Source of the DNA: SZUA-442 sp035461905
Lineage (GTDB): Bacteria; Actinomycetota; Acidimicrobiia; Spongiisociales; UBA5794
Assembly (NCBI GenBank): GCA_035461905.1
Contig: DATHUV010000065.1
Span: forward strand, 1-21,495
DNA length: 21,495 nucleotides
Direction: 5' to 3'
A program made the translations under genes and the position numbers. This document shows, in pieces, positions 14,929 to 21,495 of this stretch. The notes beneath the pieces were generated by a model that did not search any database, was not told where the DNA came from, and saw only the letters and a list, made by a program, of their open reading frames with translations. Numbering within the stretch: position 1 is the first letter of the stretch; each line of letters begins with the position of its first letter.

Positions 14929-15980
14929 CCGCACCTCGATACTCATGGCAACCGACAACTGCCGAGATCGCCCAGCGGTATGGGCTGCGGCCATCAGACG
15001 TGATCAGGTTCGATCACAACACCTCACCGTTCCCGACGGACTGGGCACCTTCGATCGTTGGTCCAATGGCCCAGCGTCTCAACGAGTACCCCGGCGCGTC
15101 ATACGCACCCCTGCGGCGGGCCGCGGCGTCCTACCTCGACACCGATCCTGATCGAATCGTGCCGGGAGCAGGTATCGACGAGTTGATCCTGCTCATCGCA
15201 AAGGCATTCCTCGGCCCGGGAAAGCGCGCAACTGCAGTTCTACCCACCTATCCGTTGTATGAGATCGCCTCCCTCCAGCATGGGGCAGAGTTCATCGCCG
15301 TCGAGTACGGGTTCCCGGATTTCGGGTTTCCTTCCAGGCCGATCGGCGAGGCAGCCGAGACTTCCGATGTCACGTGGCTGTGTTCCCCCAACAACCCGAC
15401 GGGCCACCGGATCGATGACGCGGAGATCGCCGCCATCATCGGGGATGCCGGAGGTCTCGTGGTGATCGATGCGGCGTATGCAGAGTTCTCACAGGACCGC
15501 TGGTCGCCCTGGGTCGAGCGGTTCGACAACGTGATCGTGTGCCAGACCCTTTCCAAGGGCTTCGGTCTGGCTGCGCTGCGGGTCGGTTTCGCCATGACGA
15601 ACCCGGAGATCGCCAGAGAGCTCGACGGGGTCAGGCCACCGGGGAGCATCTCGTCCATGTCCGCGGAGATCGCGGAATCGGCTCTCCTGACCACGAGCAG
15701 GATGCACCGCCAGGTCGATCGGATCGTCCGCGAGCGCGGTCGGCTCTCGGAGAGCCTTCGGGATGTCGGAATGGACGTGGTCCCGGACTCGGAGGCCAAC
15801 TTCGTCCTCTGCGACGTCGGGCCCTCGGCCGGGGAGCTGGCAGGCGATCTCATGACGGAGGGCATCGTCGTGCGCACCTTCGCATCGACGAGCCCGATCC
15901 ACGAGTTCCTGCGATTCACCGTTCGGACAAGGGAAGAGAACGACAGGCTCATCGATGCACTGAGGAGACGCCGACCATGA
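14925..15980 (+). CDS. hisC: Histidinol-phosphate aminotransferase (HisC)
   Basis: 351 aa, a fold-type I PLP aminotransferase. It converts imidazole acetol phosphate and glutamate to histidinol phosphate. Seen are the substrate-side NTSPFP segment (32-37), NEYPGASYAPLR (53-64), the CSPNNPTG motif (153-160, N157), D182-A-A-Y185 for the PLP pyridine and phenol contacts, and the Schiff-base lysine K211 in TLSKGFGLAALRVGF. The C-terminus has the usual VRTF/R-F-TVRTREEN pattern. The GTG start overlaps the hisD stop (GTGA), and the stop overlaps the hisB ATG (ATGA). Related enzymes can also accept aromatic substrates; the operon favours histidinol phosphate. Confidence 0.94.
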   Translation: MTAPRYSWQPTTAEIAQRYGLRPSDVIRFDHNTSPFPTDWAPSIVGPMAQRLNEYPGASYAPLRRAAASYLDTDPDRIVPGAGIDELILLIAKAFLGPGKRATAVLPTYPLYEIASLQHGAEFIAVEYGFPDFGFPSRPIGEAAETSDVTWLCSPNNPTGHRIDDAEIAAIIGDAGGLVVIDAAYAEFSQDRWSPWVERFDNVIVCQTLSKGFGLAALRVGFAMTNPEIARELDGVRPPGSISSMSAEIAESALLTTSRMHRQVDRIVRERGRLSESLRDVGMDVVPDSEANFVLCDVGPSAGELAGDLMTEGIVVRTFASTSPIHEFLRFTVRTREENDRLIDALRRRRP

Positions 15981-16561
15981 CACGCACAGCCCGGATCTCG
16001 AGGGTGACGACCGAGACGACCGTCGAAGTGAGCGTCGATCTCGATGGCACTGGCCGTGCCGAGGTTGCAACCGGGATAGGGATGCTCGACCACCTCGTCA
16101 CCGCCTTCGCCCACCATTCCCTCATCGATGTCGCACTCACGACGACGGGAGACCTGCACGTCGATGACCACCACACCGTCGAGGACTCGATGCTGACGCT
16201 CGGCGAAGCGATCGACACGGCACTCGGGGACCGGTCCGGGATCAGCCGCTACGGAGACGCACGCGTCCCTATGGATGAGTCAGTCGCCACATGCGCCATC
16301 GACGTCGGTGGCAGGTCGTACGCCGTGATCACCGCCTCGTTCCGTGGGGAGCGCCTCGGTGGGTTGTCCACGCAGATGATCGAACACGCTCTCGAGGCAT
16401 TCAGCCGGAGCGGGAGGCTCACCCTTCACATCGATGCAACAGGTCGCAACGACCACCACATCGCCGAGGCGATGTTCAAGGCCCTCGCACGGGCGGTTCG
16501 CGGGGCCGTCGCGGTAGACGATCGGCGGGTCGGCCTTCCGTCGACGAAGGGATCGATGTGA
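15977..16561 (+). CDS. hisB: Imidazoleglycerol-phosphate dehydratase (HisB, monofunctional)
   Basis: 194 aa, the usual size of the single-domain enzyme without a fused phosphatase. It dehydrates imidazoleglycerol phosphate to imidazole acetol phosphate using manganese. Metal-binding motifs are seen twice, as expected from the internal duplication: DDHHTVED (63-70) and NDHHIAEA (158-165), along with TGIGMLDHL (32-40) and MIEHALEAF (134-142). It overlaps hisC by 4 nt and hisH by 4 nt. Because HisB lacks the phosphatase domain, a separate HisN must be encoded elsewhere. Confidence 0.96.
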   Translation: MTRTARISRVTTETTVEVSVDLDGTGRAEVATGIGMLDHLVTAFAHHSLIDVALTTTGDLHVDDHHTVEDSMLTLGEAIDTALGDRSGISRYGDARVPMDESVATCAIDVGGRSYAVITASFRGERLGGLSTQMIEHALEAFSRSGRLTLHIDATGRNDHHIAEAMFKALARAVRGAVAVDDRRVGLPSTKGSM

Positions 16562-17169
16562 CATCGATCGCCGTCGTCGACCACGGTGCCGGGAATCTCA
16601 TCTCGATGGAGCAGGCACTCGTACGCGCGGGGGCACAGCCCACGAGGGTGGCGGAAGGGTGCGACCTTGCACCCTATGACGGGGTGATCCTTCCTGGGGT
16701 CGGGGCAACAGGGGCTGCGATGCGTACCCTTCGGAGAGCAGGGCTCGTCGACCCGCTCCGGACGTACGGTGGGCCCTTCCTCGGTGTGTGTGTCGGGATG
16801 CAGCTGCTGTTCGAGTACTCGGAGGAGGACGACACGGCGTGCCTCGGCCTCATGGGCGGTCACATCGGTCGACTCAAGGCCAGGCCGCTCCCCCACATGG
16901 GCTGGAATGACGTCGACGATTGCACTGACCCGCTCGTTCCACCCAACGGCGACGCGACGTTCTACTTCGTCCACAGCTTCGCCCCGCGTCCCGACGACCC
17001 GGCCGTCGTCACCGGCTGGACCCGCCACGGCACGGATCGCTTCGCCTCCATCGTCCGATCGGGGAACGCCGTGGGCGTCCAGTTCCATCCCGAGCGGTCC
17101 TCCCATGCGGGGATGGCGGTGTTGAACCGCTTCGTCGCGTCATGTCGCGAGGCTGCACGTGTTGCGTAG
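16558..17169 (+). CDS. hisH: Imidazole glycerol phosphate synthase, glutamine amidotransferase subunit (HisH)
   Basis: 203 aa, a class I amidotransferase that supplies ammonia to HisF. The catalytic triad is visible: C78 in FLGVCVGMQLLFE and H177/E179 in VGVQFHPERSS. The N-terminus VVDHGAGNL and the oxyanion region LPGVGA (45-50) are standard. PHMGWNDVD (112-120) is the HisF-contact segment. The start is GTG 16558, giving a GTGA overlap with hisB. The 3' end overlaps hisF by 11 nt, which suits coupled synthesis of a 1:1 complex. Confidence 0.95.
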   Translation: MTSIAVVDHGAGNLISMEQALVRAGAQPTRVAEGCDLAPYDGVILPGVGATGAAMRTLRRAGLVDPLRTYGGPFLGVCVGMQLLFEYSEEDDTACLGLMGGHIGRLKARPLPHMGWNDVDDCTDPLVPPNGDATFYFVHSFAPRPDDPAVVTGWTRHGTDRFASIVRSGNAVGVQFHPERSSHAGMAVLNRFVASCREAARVA

Positions 17170-17920
17170 GCGGGTGATCCCGTGCCTCGACGTGGCCGAC
17201 GGCCGCGTGGTGAAGGGCACGAACTTCGTCGACCTCACGGATGAGGGTGATCCCGTCGAGATGGCTGCACGGTACGCCGATGCGGGTGCCGACGAGATCT
17301 GCTTCCTCGATATCACGGCGACACCGTCGGGTCGCGCCACGATGCTCGAGACCGTCCGGCGTACAGCAGAGAACGTGTTCGTCCCCCTCACTGTCGGCGG
17401 CGGAGTTCGCAGTGTGGCGGATGTGCGCGCCGTCCTGCGGGCGGGAGCAGACAAGGTCGCGGTGAACTCGGCCGCAGTGCAGCGCCCAAGGCTGATTCGG
17501 GAGTGCGCTACGGCGTTCGGATCCCAATGCGTCGTTGTGGCGATCGACGCGAGACGGACCACGAGGAGCTGGACCGTTCACACGCATGGAGGACGCGTCG
17601 ACATCGGACTCGACGCCCTCGATTGGGCAACGCGGGCGTTTCGCCTGGGGGCGGGCGAGATCCTGTTGACGTCGATGGACCGCGACGGCACGAAACAGGG
17701 ATATGACCTCGAGCTCCTCGAGGCGGTGCGGGCGCGGGTTGACGTGCCGATCATCGCGTCGGGCGGTGCGGGAGGCCCGAAGGACCTGGCCGACGCCCTT
17801 GCGGAGGGACGGGCGGACGCCGTTCTCGCTGCATCCATCTTCCACCGTGACCACTACACCGTCGGACAGATCCATGACGCACTCGCAGACCTCGGGATCC
17901 CGGTCAGGAGCCCGGCATGA
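17159..17920 (+). CDS. hisF: Imidazole glycerol phosphate synthase, cyclase subunit (HisF)
   Basis: 253 aa, a (beta/alpha)8 barrel. It uses PRFAR and ammonia from HisH to make imidazole glycerol phosphate and AICAR. Seen are VIPCLDVADGRVVKGTNF from residue 6 with catalytic D11, the phosphate loops LTVGGGVRS and ASGGAGGP, the second catalytic Asp in VAIDARR, and TSMDRDGTKQGYDLELL. The start is GTG 17159 (TTG 17162 is possible), inside the end of hisH. The stop overlaps the hisIE ATG (ATGA). It is related to the HisA barrel in this same locus. Confidence 0.96.
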   Translation: MLRRRVIPCLDVADGRVVKGTNFVDLTDEGDPVEMAARYADAGADEICFLDITATPSGRATMLETVRRTAENVFVPLTVGGGVRSVADVRAVLRAGADKVAVNSAAVQRPRLIRECATAFGSQCVVVAIDARRTTRSWTVHTHGGRVDIGLDALDWATRAFRLGAGEILLTSMDRDGTKQGYDLELLEAVRARVDVPIIASGGAGGPKDLADALAEGRADAVLAASIFHRDHYTVGQIHDALADLGIPVRSPA

Positions 17921-18531
17921 TCGACTTCTCAGGACTCGCACCCGGAAGCGATGGCCTCGTGGTCTCCGTGGTCCAGGATGCCGCCACAGGATCGGTTCGC
18001 ATGGTGGGGTACATGGACGCAGAGGCACTCCGACTCACCGAGGAAACGGGGTTCGTGCACTTCTGGAGCAGGTCGATGGGCAGGATCTGGAAGAAGGGCG
18101 AGACAAGCGGGAACACGCTGAGGGTCTTCGCCGTTTCGGTGGACTGCGATGGGGATGCCCTCCTCATCACCGCGGATCCCGACGGCCCGACCTGCCACAC
18201 GGGGGCCGAGACCTGCTTCGGTGCGACAAGTGCCACGACATTCGGTGCGACCCTCGACCGCCTCACACGGATCATCGCCACGCGGGCAGACGCCGATCCG
18301 GCGGACTCGTATACGGCAAGGCTCGTCTCAGACCCGGATCTCGCCGCTCGCAAGGTGCTCGAGGAGGCAGGCGAGGTGGCGTTCGCCCGGAAGGATCTTT
18401 CGCTCGGAGGCGATCCTTCCCGGGTGATCGAGGAGGCGGCGGACCTGGTGTATCACCTCCTCGCACTCGTGTCGGGTGCGGACTGTGACGTCGAGGATAT
18501 TGCCGCCGAACTCCGTTCCCGGATGCATTGA
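17917..18531 (+). CDS. hisIE: Bifunctional phosphoribosyl-AMP cyclohydrolase / phosphoribosyl-ATP pyrophosphohydrolase (HisIE)
   Basis: 204 aa, two fused enzymes for steps 2 and 3. The HisI part (1-110) shows MVGYMDAEAL (29-38), WSRSMGRIWKKGETSGN (50-66), the metal site VDCDGDALL (75-83) and TCHTG (92-96). The HisE part (112-204) is a MazG-like four-helix domain with KVLEEAGEV (146-154) and EEAADLVYHLLAL (172-184). Many actinobacteria carry hisI and hisE as separate genes, so the fusion is a lineage clue. A ribosome-binding site (caggag) lies within the hisF end, before ATG 17917. This is the last his gene of the operon. Confidence 0.95.
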   Translation: MIDFSGLAPGSDGLVVSVVQDAATGSVRMVGYMDAEALRLTEETGFVHFWSRSMGRIWKKGETSGNTLRVFAVSVDCDGDALLITADPDGPTCHTGAETCFGATSATTFGATLDRLTRIIATRADADPADSYTARLVSDPDLAARKVLEEAGEVAFARKDLSLGGDPSRVIEEAADLVYHLLALVSGADCDVEDIAAELRSRMH

Positions 18532-18557
18532 GTCGCCCGTTCCCTACGCTCGGCGGC

Positions 18558-19043
18558 ATGCGATCACCAACTCGTGCGGTCGTCGTGCTCCTGGCTACTG
18601 CCCTGGCCATCACATCGTGCGCATCGGCGCCGCAGGGTCCGCTCCCCGAGCCCCCTGTGCCGACGACGACGGCCGACCTGGCGGCCGAGATCGCCGCATC
18701 GTCTCCCGCTGTCGTCAACGTATGGGCATCGTGGTGCCTCCCATGTCGCAGTGAGGCGCCATTGATCGCATCGGCGAGTACCAGCCGACCCTCCGTCACG
18801 TTCATCGGGCTCAATGTCAGGGATCGGGACACGGATGCACAGGTGTTCATGGCCGAGTTCCTCGAAGACGCCGACATGGCCCACGTGAGCGATCGATCCG
18901 GGAGGATCCCCATTGACCTCGGGGCAACGGCCGGTGTGCCCTTGACCTTCTTCTACGCATCCGACGGCTCCCTCGCCCACCTTCACTTCGGGGTCATCGA
19001 CGAACCCACGATGGCGCGATACCTCGACGAGATCGATCGCTGA
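18558..19043 (+). CDS. TlpA/thioredoxin-like lipoprotein (WCxxC)
   Basis: 161 aa. A lipoprotein signal peptide ends in the lipobox ITSC (lipidated C21), a proline/threonine-rich linker follows, and a thioredoxin fold starts near residue 48. The redox site is WASWCLPCRSEAP (C60, C63) and the cis-proline loop is AGVPLTFFY. The protein should be anchored outside the membrane and work as a thiol reductase, for example for cytochrome c maturation or exported-protein cysteines; the substrate is unknown. ATG 18558 was chosen because MRSPTR makes a normal n-region. An in-frame TTG at 18528 would overlap the hisIE stop as the other genes do. It sits 26 nt after hisIE and overlaps the next ORF (TGATG). 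Confidence 0.85.
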   Translation: MRSPTRAVVVLLATALAITSCASAPQGPLPEPPVPTTTADLAAEIAASSPAVVNVWASWCLPCRSEAPLIASASTSRPSVTFIGLNVRDRDTDAQVFMAEFLEDADMAHVSDRSGRIPIDLGATAGVPLTFFYASDGSLAHLHFGVIDEPTMARYLDEIDR

Positions 19044-19744
19044 TGGAGTTCTCCCTCCTCGGAGCTGCCGCGATCGGGGTGGCCTGCTTCTGGGCGATGC
19101 TCAAGTGGGAGGCGCCACGGGGCAACGCAGCCGGATGCGCCGTCGACCTGTGGGAAGCGGGCATCACATCGGCGATTGCCGGTGTCTTCATCGGAAGGGT
19201 CGCAGCGATGGTCACGACGGGCATCAACCCCATCACCGACCCCGGACAGATCCTGCTCGTTCGCAGCGGTGTGTCGACGACAGCCGCAGCCGTGGGTGCG
19301 ATCGCAGTGTTCGCCGCGCTGGCCAGGCGGGACCTCGTCACCACCGCCGATGCGATCGCACCTGCGGCCCTCGCAGGATTCGCTGGCTGGCACGCAGGAT
19401 GCGTGACATCGAACGCGTGCCTCGGTGTCGAGTCGGGAGTTCCCTGGGCATGGTCACTTCCGGGGAGCACGGTGACACGCCACCCCGTGGAACTCTATGT
19501 TGCGATCGGGATGGCCCTCGTCGCAGGTGTCCTCGCCACGTGGAAGCGAAGAGGGCGACCATCGCCGGGCGTCGTGGCGGGGTCGGCGGTCGCCACGGCC
19601 GGTGCCCTGAGACTCGCCACCGAGCCCCTTCGGATCTCGATCGACGGCGGCCCCGTTGCGACGTACCTGATCGCTGCCATCGTGGGGGTCGGGTGGATGA
19701 CCGTCGCGGTCCTCGCCGACCGTAGGATCACCCGGACAGGCTGA
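19043..19744 (+). CDS. Lgt-like multipass membrane protein (diverged prolipoprotein diacylglyceryl transferase family)
   Basis: 233 aa with about six to seven hydrophobic helices. Lgt-like marks: 'FIGRVAAM' (about 49-56), 'GWHAGCVTSNACLG...PWAW' (about 115-134), which matches the family's GR.GNF.NGE..G..T..PW region, and RHPVELYVA (149-157), matching the HPxQLYE signature. The usual Arg and Asn of the first motif are replaced around two cysteines. The histidine of the FHGG segment also appears to be missing ('VRSGVSTTAAAVG'). It may therefore not be the housekeeping Lgt. The TGATG overlap couples it to the TlpA-like gene, which suggests a joint role in lipoprotein or thiol chemistry. It overlaps the convergent selenoprotein candidate by 17 nt. 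Confidence 0.7.
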   Translation: MEFSLLGAAAIGVACFWAMLKWEAPRGNAAGCAVDLWEAGITSAIAGVFIGRVAAMVTTGINPITDPGQILLVRSGVSTTAAAVGAIAVFAALARRDLVTTADAIAPAALAGFAGWHAGCVTSNACLGVESGVPWAWSLPGSTVTRHPVELYVAIGMALVAGVLATWKRRGRPSPGVVAGSAVATAGALRLATEPLRISIDGGPVATYLIAAIVGVGWMTVAVLADRRITRTG

Positions 19745-20351
19745 CGAGCCTATCGAGCCGCTCGCGGAGGAAGTCCTCGGGTGCTGCCCCGAACCACTGA
19801 TCGACGATGACGCCGTTCGCGATCAGGATGGTCGCAGGTTGGCCGGGAACACCGTAGAGGTCCCATATGCGATCATCGAGTCCCCAAGCCAGCTTCGCGC
19901 TGAACAGCTCGCCAGCCCTCTCTGATGTTCGCGCCATATCGGACCTACCGGCAACCGCCAGGAACGAGACGTCCGCGAGGTAGTCCTCGGCGACCGAGTC
20001 GACGACGGGCAACTCCCGTCGACAGATGCTTCACCACTCCGCCCAGAACACCATGAAGACGGGCTTGACCTCCTGCGAGAGTACGAAGGTCCCAGCTCCG
20101 TCGGCGCCGAGGGCAAGGGTGAAGTCGGGTGCCAGCGGTCCGTCGGGTCGTTCCTCGGGTGCCTCGACGATGGTGGTCATGGTGGTGTCCGCGGGTTCGC
20201 CAGCGGGCGGCGCCTGCGAATCCGAGGGCGTGCTCGTCGTCGGGGCTTCGGAGGTTGCCGTCACGTCCGGCTGGGCTGGGTCCGTGGATGCGCTACACGC
20301 CGCCACAGCGAGCACGAGGGCCAGTGCCAGAATGGGGATCACTCGTCTCAT
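19728..20351 (-). CDS. Putative selenocysteine-containing TlpA-like lipoprotein (in-frame UGA at UxxC)
   Basis: 207 aa if the TGA at 20033-20031 is read through. Residues 1-19 are a lipoprotein signal (lipobox VAAC, C19). Residues 20-70 form a Ser/Thr/Pro-rich linker. A TlpA/AhpC-TSA-like fold starts at PLAPDFTLALG (about 72-82). The redox helix reads VFMVFWAEW-[UGA]-SICRRELPVVD, so UGA (residue 107) replaces the first Cys of the usual WCxxC and C110 is the second. The same frame then continues about 100 codons with normal fold elements, including GVPGQPATILIANG with the cis-proline and a final amphipathic helix. A SECIS-like hairpin follows the UGA. Alternatives are a recent Cys-to-stop mutation (TGT/TGC to TGA) or a sequencing error. 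It starts 27 nt after trpD on the same strand, probably co-transcribed. Confidence 0.75.
19998..20033 (-). promoter_or_regulatory. UGA codon plus SECIS-like hairpin
   Basis: The TGA is 20033-20031. Exactly 16 nt later is a 5-nt apical loop AGUUG (20014-20010) on a perfect 6-bp stem: GACGGG (20020-20015) with CCCGUC (20009-20004). A further GUC/GAC helix (20023-20021 with 20000-19998) follows beyond a 3-nt bulge. Bacterial SECIS elements lie just after the UGA, with a short loop carrying a G in its first two bases and nearby U, and a UGA-loop distance of roughly 16-37 nt. All of these fit. The region is GC-rich, so a chance hairpin is possible. Confidence 0.6.
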
Positions 20352-20378
20352 TGCGTCAACGGTAGGCGCACGTTCGCC

Positions 20379-21410
20379 CTACGCGGGCGACCGGGAGACG
20401 TGTTCATTGATTGTCAATGAACTCTCAAGCGCGCGGTTCGCGGCACCGCTGTCGATCGATTCCTCAGCGACTTCGACGGCACGTGCGAATCCGTCTGCCA
20501 GACCGCCCAGGATGATCGCGGGCGCCGCGTTGATGACGGCGGCGTCTCGCTGGGGGCCGGTCCTGCCATCGAGAATGGACCGCGTTATCACGACGTTCCG
20601 GGCGCTGTCACCGCCGACGATGTCCTCGATGCGGGAGCGACGAATCCCGAAGTCCTCGGGCGTGAACTCAGCCTCCGTCACCTCACCGTCGATCAGACGA
20701 TAGATCCTCGATGGTCCCGCAGGAGAGAGCTCGTCGAGGCCTTCTTCTCCGTACACGACGAATGCCCGATCAACGCCGCGGGCCGCAAGTACCTCGATCA
20801 TCACCTCAGCCATGCGAGGATCGGACACGCCAACGCTCATGCGTGCGCCGGCGGGATTGCACAGCGGTCCAAGGAAGTTGAAGACGGTCCGAACACCGAG
20901 GTCCCTCCGCACACCCACCGCGTGCCGCATCGCGGGGTGGTACCTGGGGGCGAAGAAGAACCCGAAGTTCGAGTCGTCCACCATCTGCGCGACCTGATCG
21001 GGACCGATCTCGATGTTGAATCCGAGCGCCTCGAGGAGATCGGCGGAACCGGTCGTCGATGACGCCGCACGGTTGCCGTGCTTGGCGACTCGGACACCGG
21101 CGCCGGCGGCGATGAATGCCGCTGTCGTGGACACGTTGAAGGTCCCGAAGCCGTCACCACCGGTTCCGACGATGTCCACCGAGTTGGGGACGTTCGCCGT
21201 CACGGCGGCATCAATCATCGCATCGACCATTCCCGCCATCTCGTCGGCAGACTCACGCTTGGTGCGCAGAGCGACAATGAAGGCGCTGATCTGGGCGTCG
21301 GATGCGCGACCGGCCATGATCTCGGCCATCGCCTGCGCCGCCACCGGCCGCGTCAGGTCCTTGCACTCGATGAGGGCGCCGATCGTCGCCGGCCACGAGA
21401 AATCGCTCAT
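20379..21410 (-). CDS. trpD: Anthranilate phosphoribosyltransferase (TrpD)
   Basis: 343 aa, normal length. It joins anthranilate and PRPP in tryptophan synthesis. Seen are the PRPP/Mg motif GTGGD (82-86), FNVST (91-95), KHGNRAASSTTGSADLLEALG (110-130), the anthranilate-site segment FAPRYHPAMRHAVGVRRDLG, and NFLGPLCNPA. The start ATG 21410 begins MSDFSWP; an upstream in-frame GTG at 21437 overlaps the previous gene's end and is less likely. No other trp gene is in the window, so it stands apart from the rest of the pathway. It follows the SHOCT gene by 23 nt and precedes the putative selenoprotein by 27 nt, all on the same strand. Confidence 0.95.
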   Translation of the reverse strand: MSDFSWPATIGALIECKDLTRPVAAQAMAEIMAGRASDAQISAFIVALRTKRESADEMAGMVDAMIDAAVTANVPNSVDIVGTGGDGFGTFNVSTTAAFIAAGAGVRVAKHGNRAASSTTGSADLLEALGFNIEIGPDQVAQMVDDSNFGFFFAPRYHPAMRHAVGVRRDLGVRTVFNFLGPLCNPAGARMSVGVSDPRMAEVMIEVLAARGVDRAFVVYGEEGLDELSPAGPSRIYRLIDGEVTEAEFTPEDFGIRRSRIEDIVGGDSARNVVITRSILDGRTGPQRDAAVINAAPAIILGGLADGFARAVEVAEESIDSGAANRALESSLTINEHVSRSPA

Positions 21411-21433
21411 GGAGCGACGATACAGGCCCCCGG

Positions 21434-21495
21434 TCACACGCCGAGCAACTTGGCCTTCTGGGCCGAGAACTCCTCGTCGGTGAGTATCCCCTGTG
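21434..21495 (-). CDS. C-terminal end of a SHOCT-domain protein (partial)
   Basis: Only the last 19 residues are in the window: QGILTDEEFSAQKAKLLGV followed by TGA. This closely matches the SHOCT short C-terminal domain (GILTxEEFxxxKxxLL), a two-helix module found at the ends of many membrane or secreted bacterial proteins. The main body lies off the right edge, so nothing more can be said about its function. Confidence 0.7.
   Translation of the reverse strand, partial: QGILTDEEFSAQKAKLLGV

Noticed and set aside
12763..14994. Very long open frame on the minus strand opposite hisG/hisD
   Set aside because: It lies fully antisense to two well-identified his genes, its translation looks random (Arg/Gly/His rich), and such frames are common in GC-rich DNA.
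19728..20012. Separate small gene starting at TTG 20012 after the UGA
   Set aside because: It would begin in the middle of the thioredoxin active-site helix and lacks a ribosome-binding site; the joined reading gives a complete fold.
19728..20351. TGA reassigned to Trp or Gly as the explanation of the in-frame UGA
   Set aside because: Most genes in the window end properly at TGA with overlapping starts, so TGA works as a stop here; only one internal UGA is seen, at a redox Cys position.

Overview
The window is GC-rich, gene-dense bacterial DNA. It most likely comes from the chromosome of an actinobacterium, possibly an Acidimicrobiia-like lineage. The pointers are a mycobacterial-type LexA box, a Cdc48-like AAA ATPase, a DnaQ/UvrC fusion nuclease of the type found in Actinobacteria, an LPXTG-anchored surface protein, and many NTGA start/stop overlaps. 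TGA is used as an ordinary stop by most genes. No mobile element, rRNA, tRNA or CRISPR array was seen, and no gap between genes exceeds about 260 bases.

Layout. 1-404 (-): start of a DNA-3-methyladenine-glycosylase-like gene running off the left edge. 481-4453 (+): diaminopentanoate-dehydrogenase-like oxidoreductase, secreted TPM-domain membrane protein and SpoU/TrmH RNA methyltransferase, all overlapping. 4438-5138 (-): a zinc-ribbon protein and a DsbA-fold protein without its cysteines. 5216-6862 (+): exonuclease/GIY-YIG fusion preceded by a LexA (SOS) box. 6901-7236 (-): CsaA-like tRNA-binding protein. 7303-9201 (+): Cdc48-like double AAA ATPase. 9459-11561 (+): sortase-anchored DUF11/SdrD-B surface protein with a structured leader and a hairpin terminator.

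11632-18531 is a histidine biosynthesis locus. hisA is transcribed leftward. A TrpR/YerC-type regulator followed by hisG-hisD-hisC-hisB-hisH-hisF-hisIE is transcribed rightward. A 38-bp near-perfect palindrome sits in the shared divergent control region, so one operator may serve both arms. Every enzyme of the pathway is present except histidinol-phosphate phosphatase (HisN).

18558-20351 is a redox/lipoprotein group: a TlpA-like lipoprotein with a WCxxC site, an Lgt-like membrane protein and, on the opposite strand, a second TlpA-like lipoprotein. The second one has an in-frame UGA exactly where the first cysteine of CxxC should be (UxxC). A SECIS-like hairpin follows the UGA at once. This is the strongest candidate for something undescribed: a putative selenocysteine-containing TlpA/thioredoxin-like lipoprotein. 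It lies downstream of trpD (20379-21410, -) and of the tail of a SHOCT-domain gene at the right edge.
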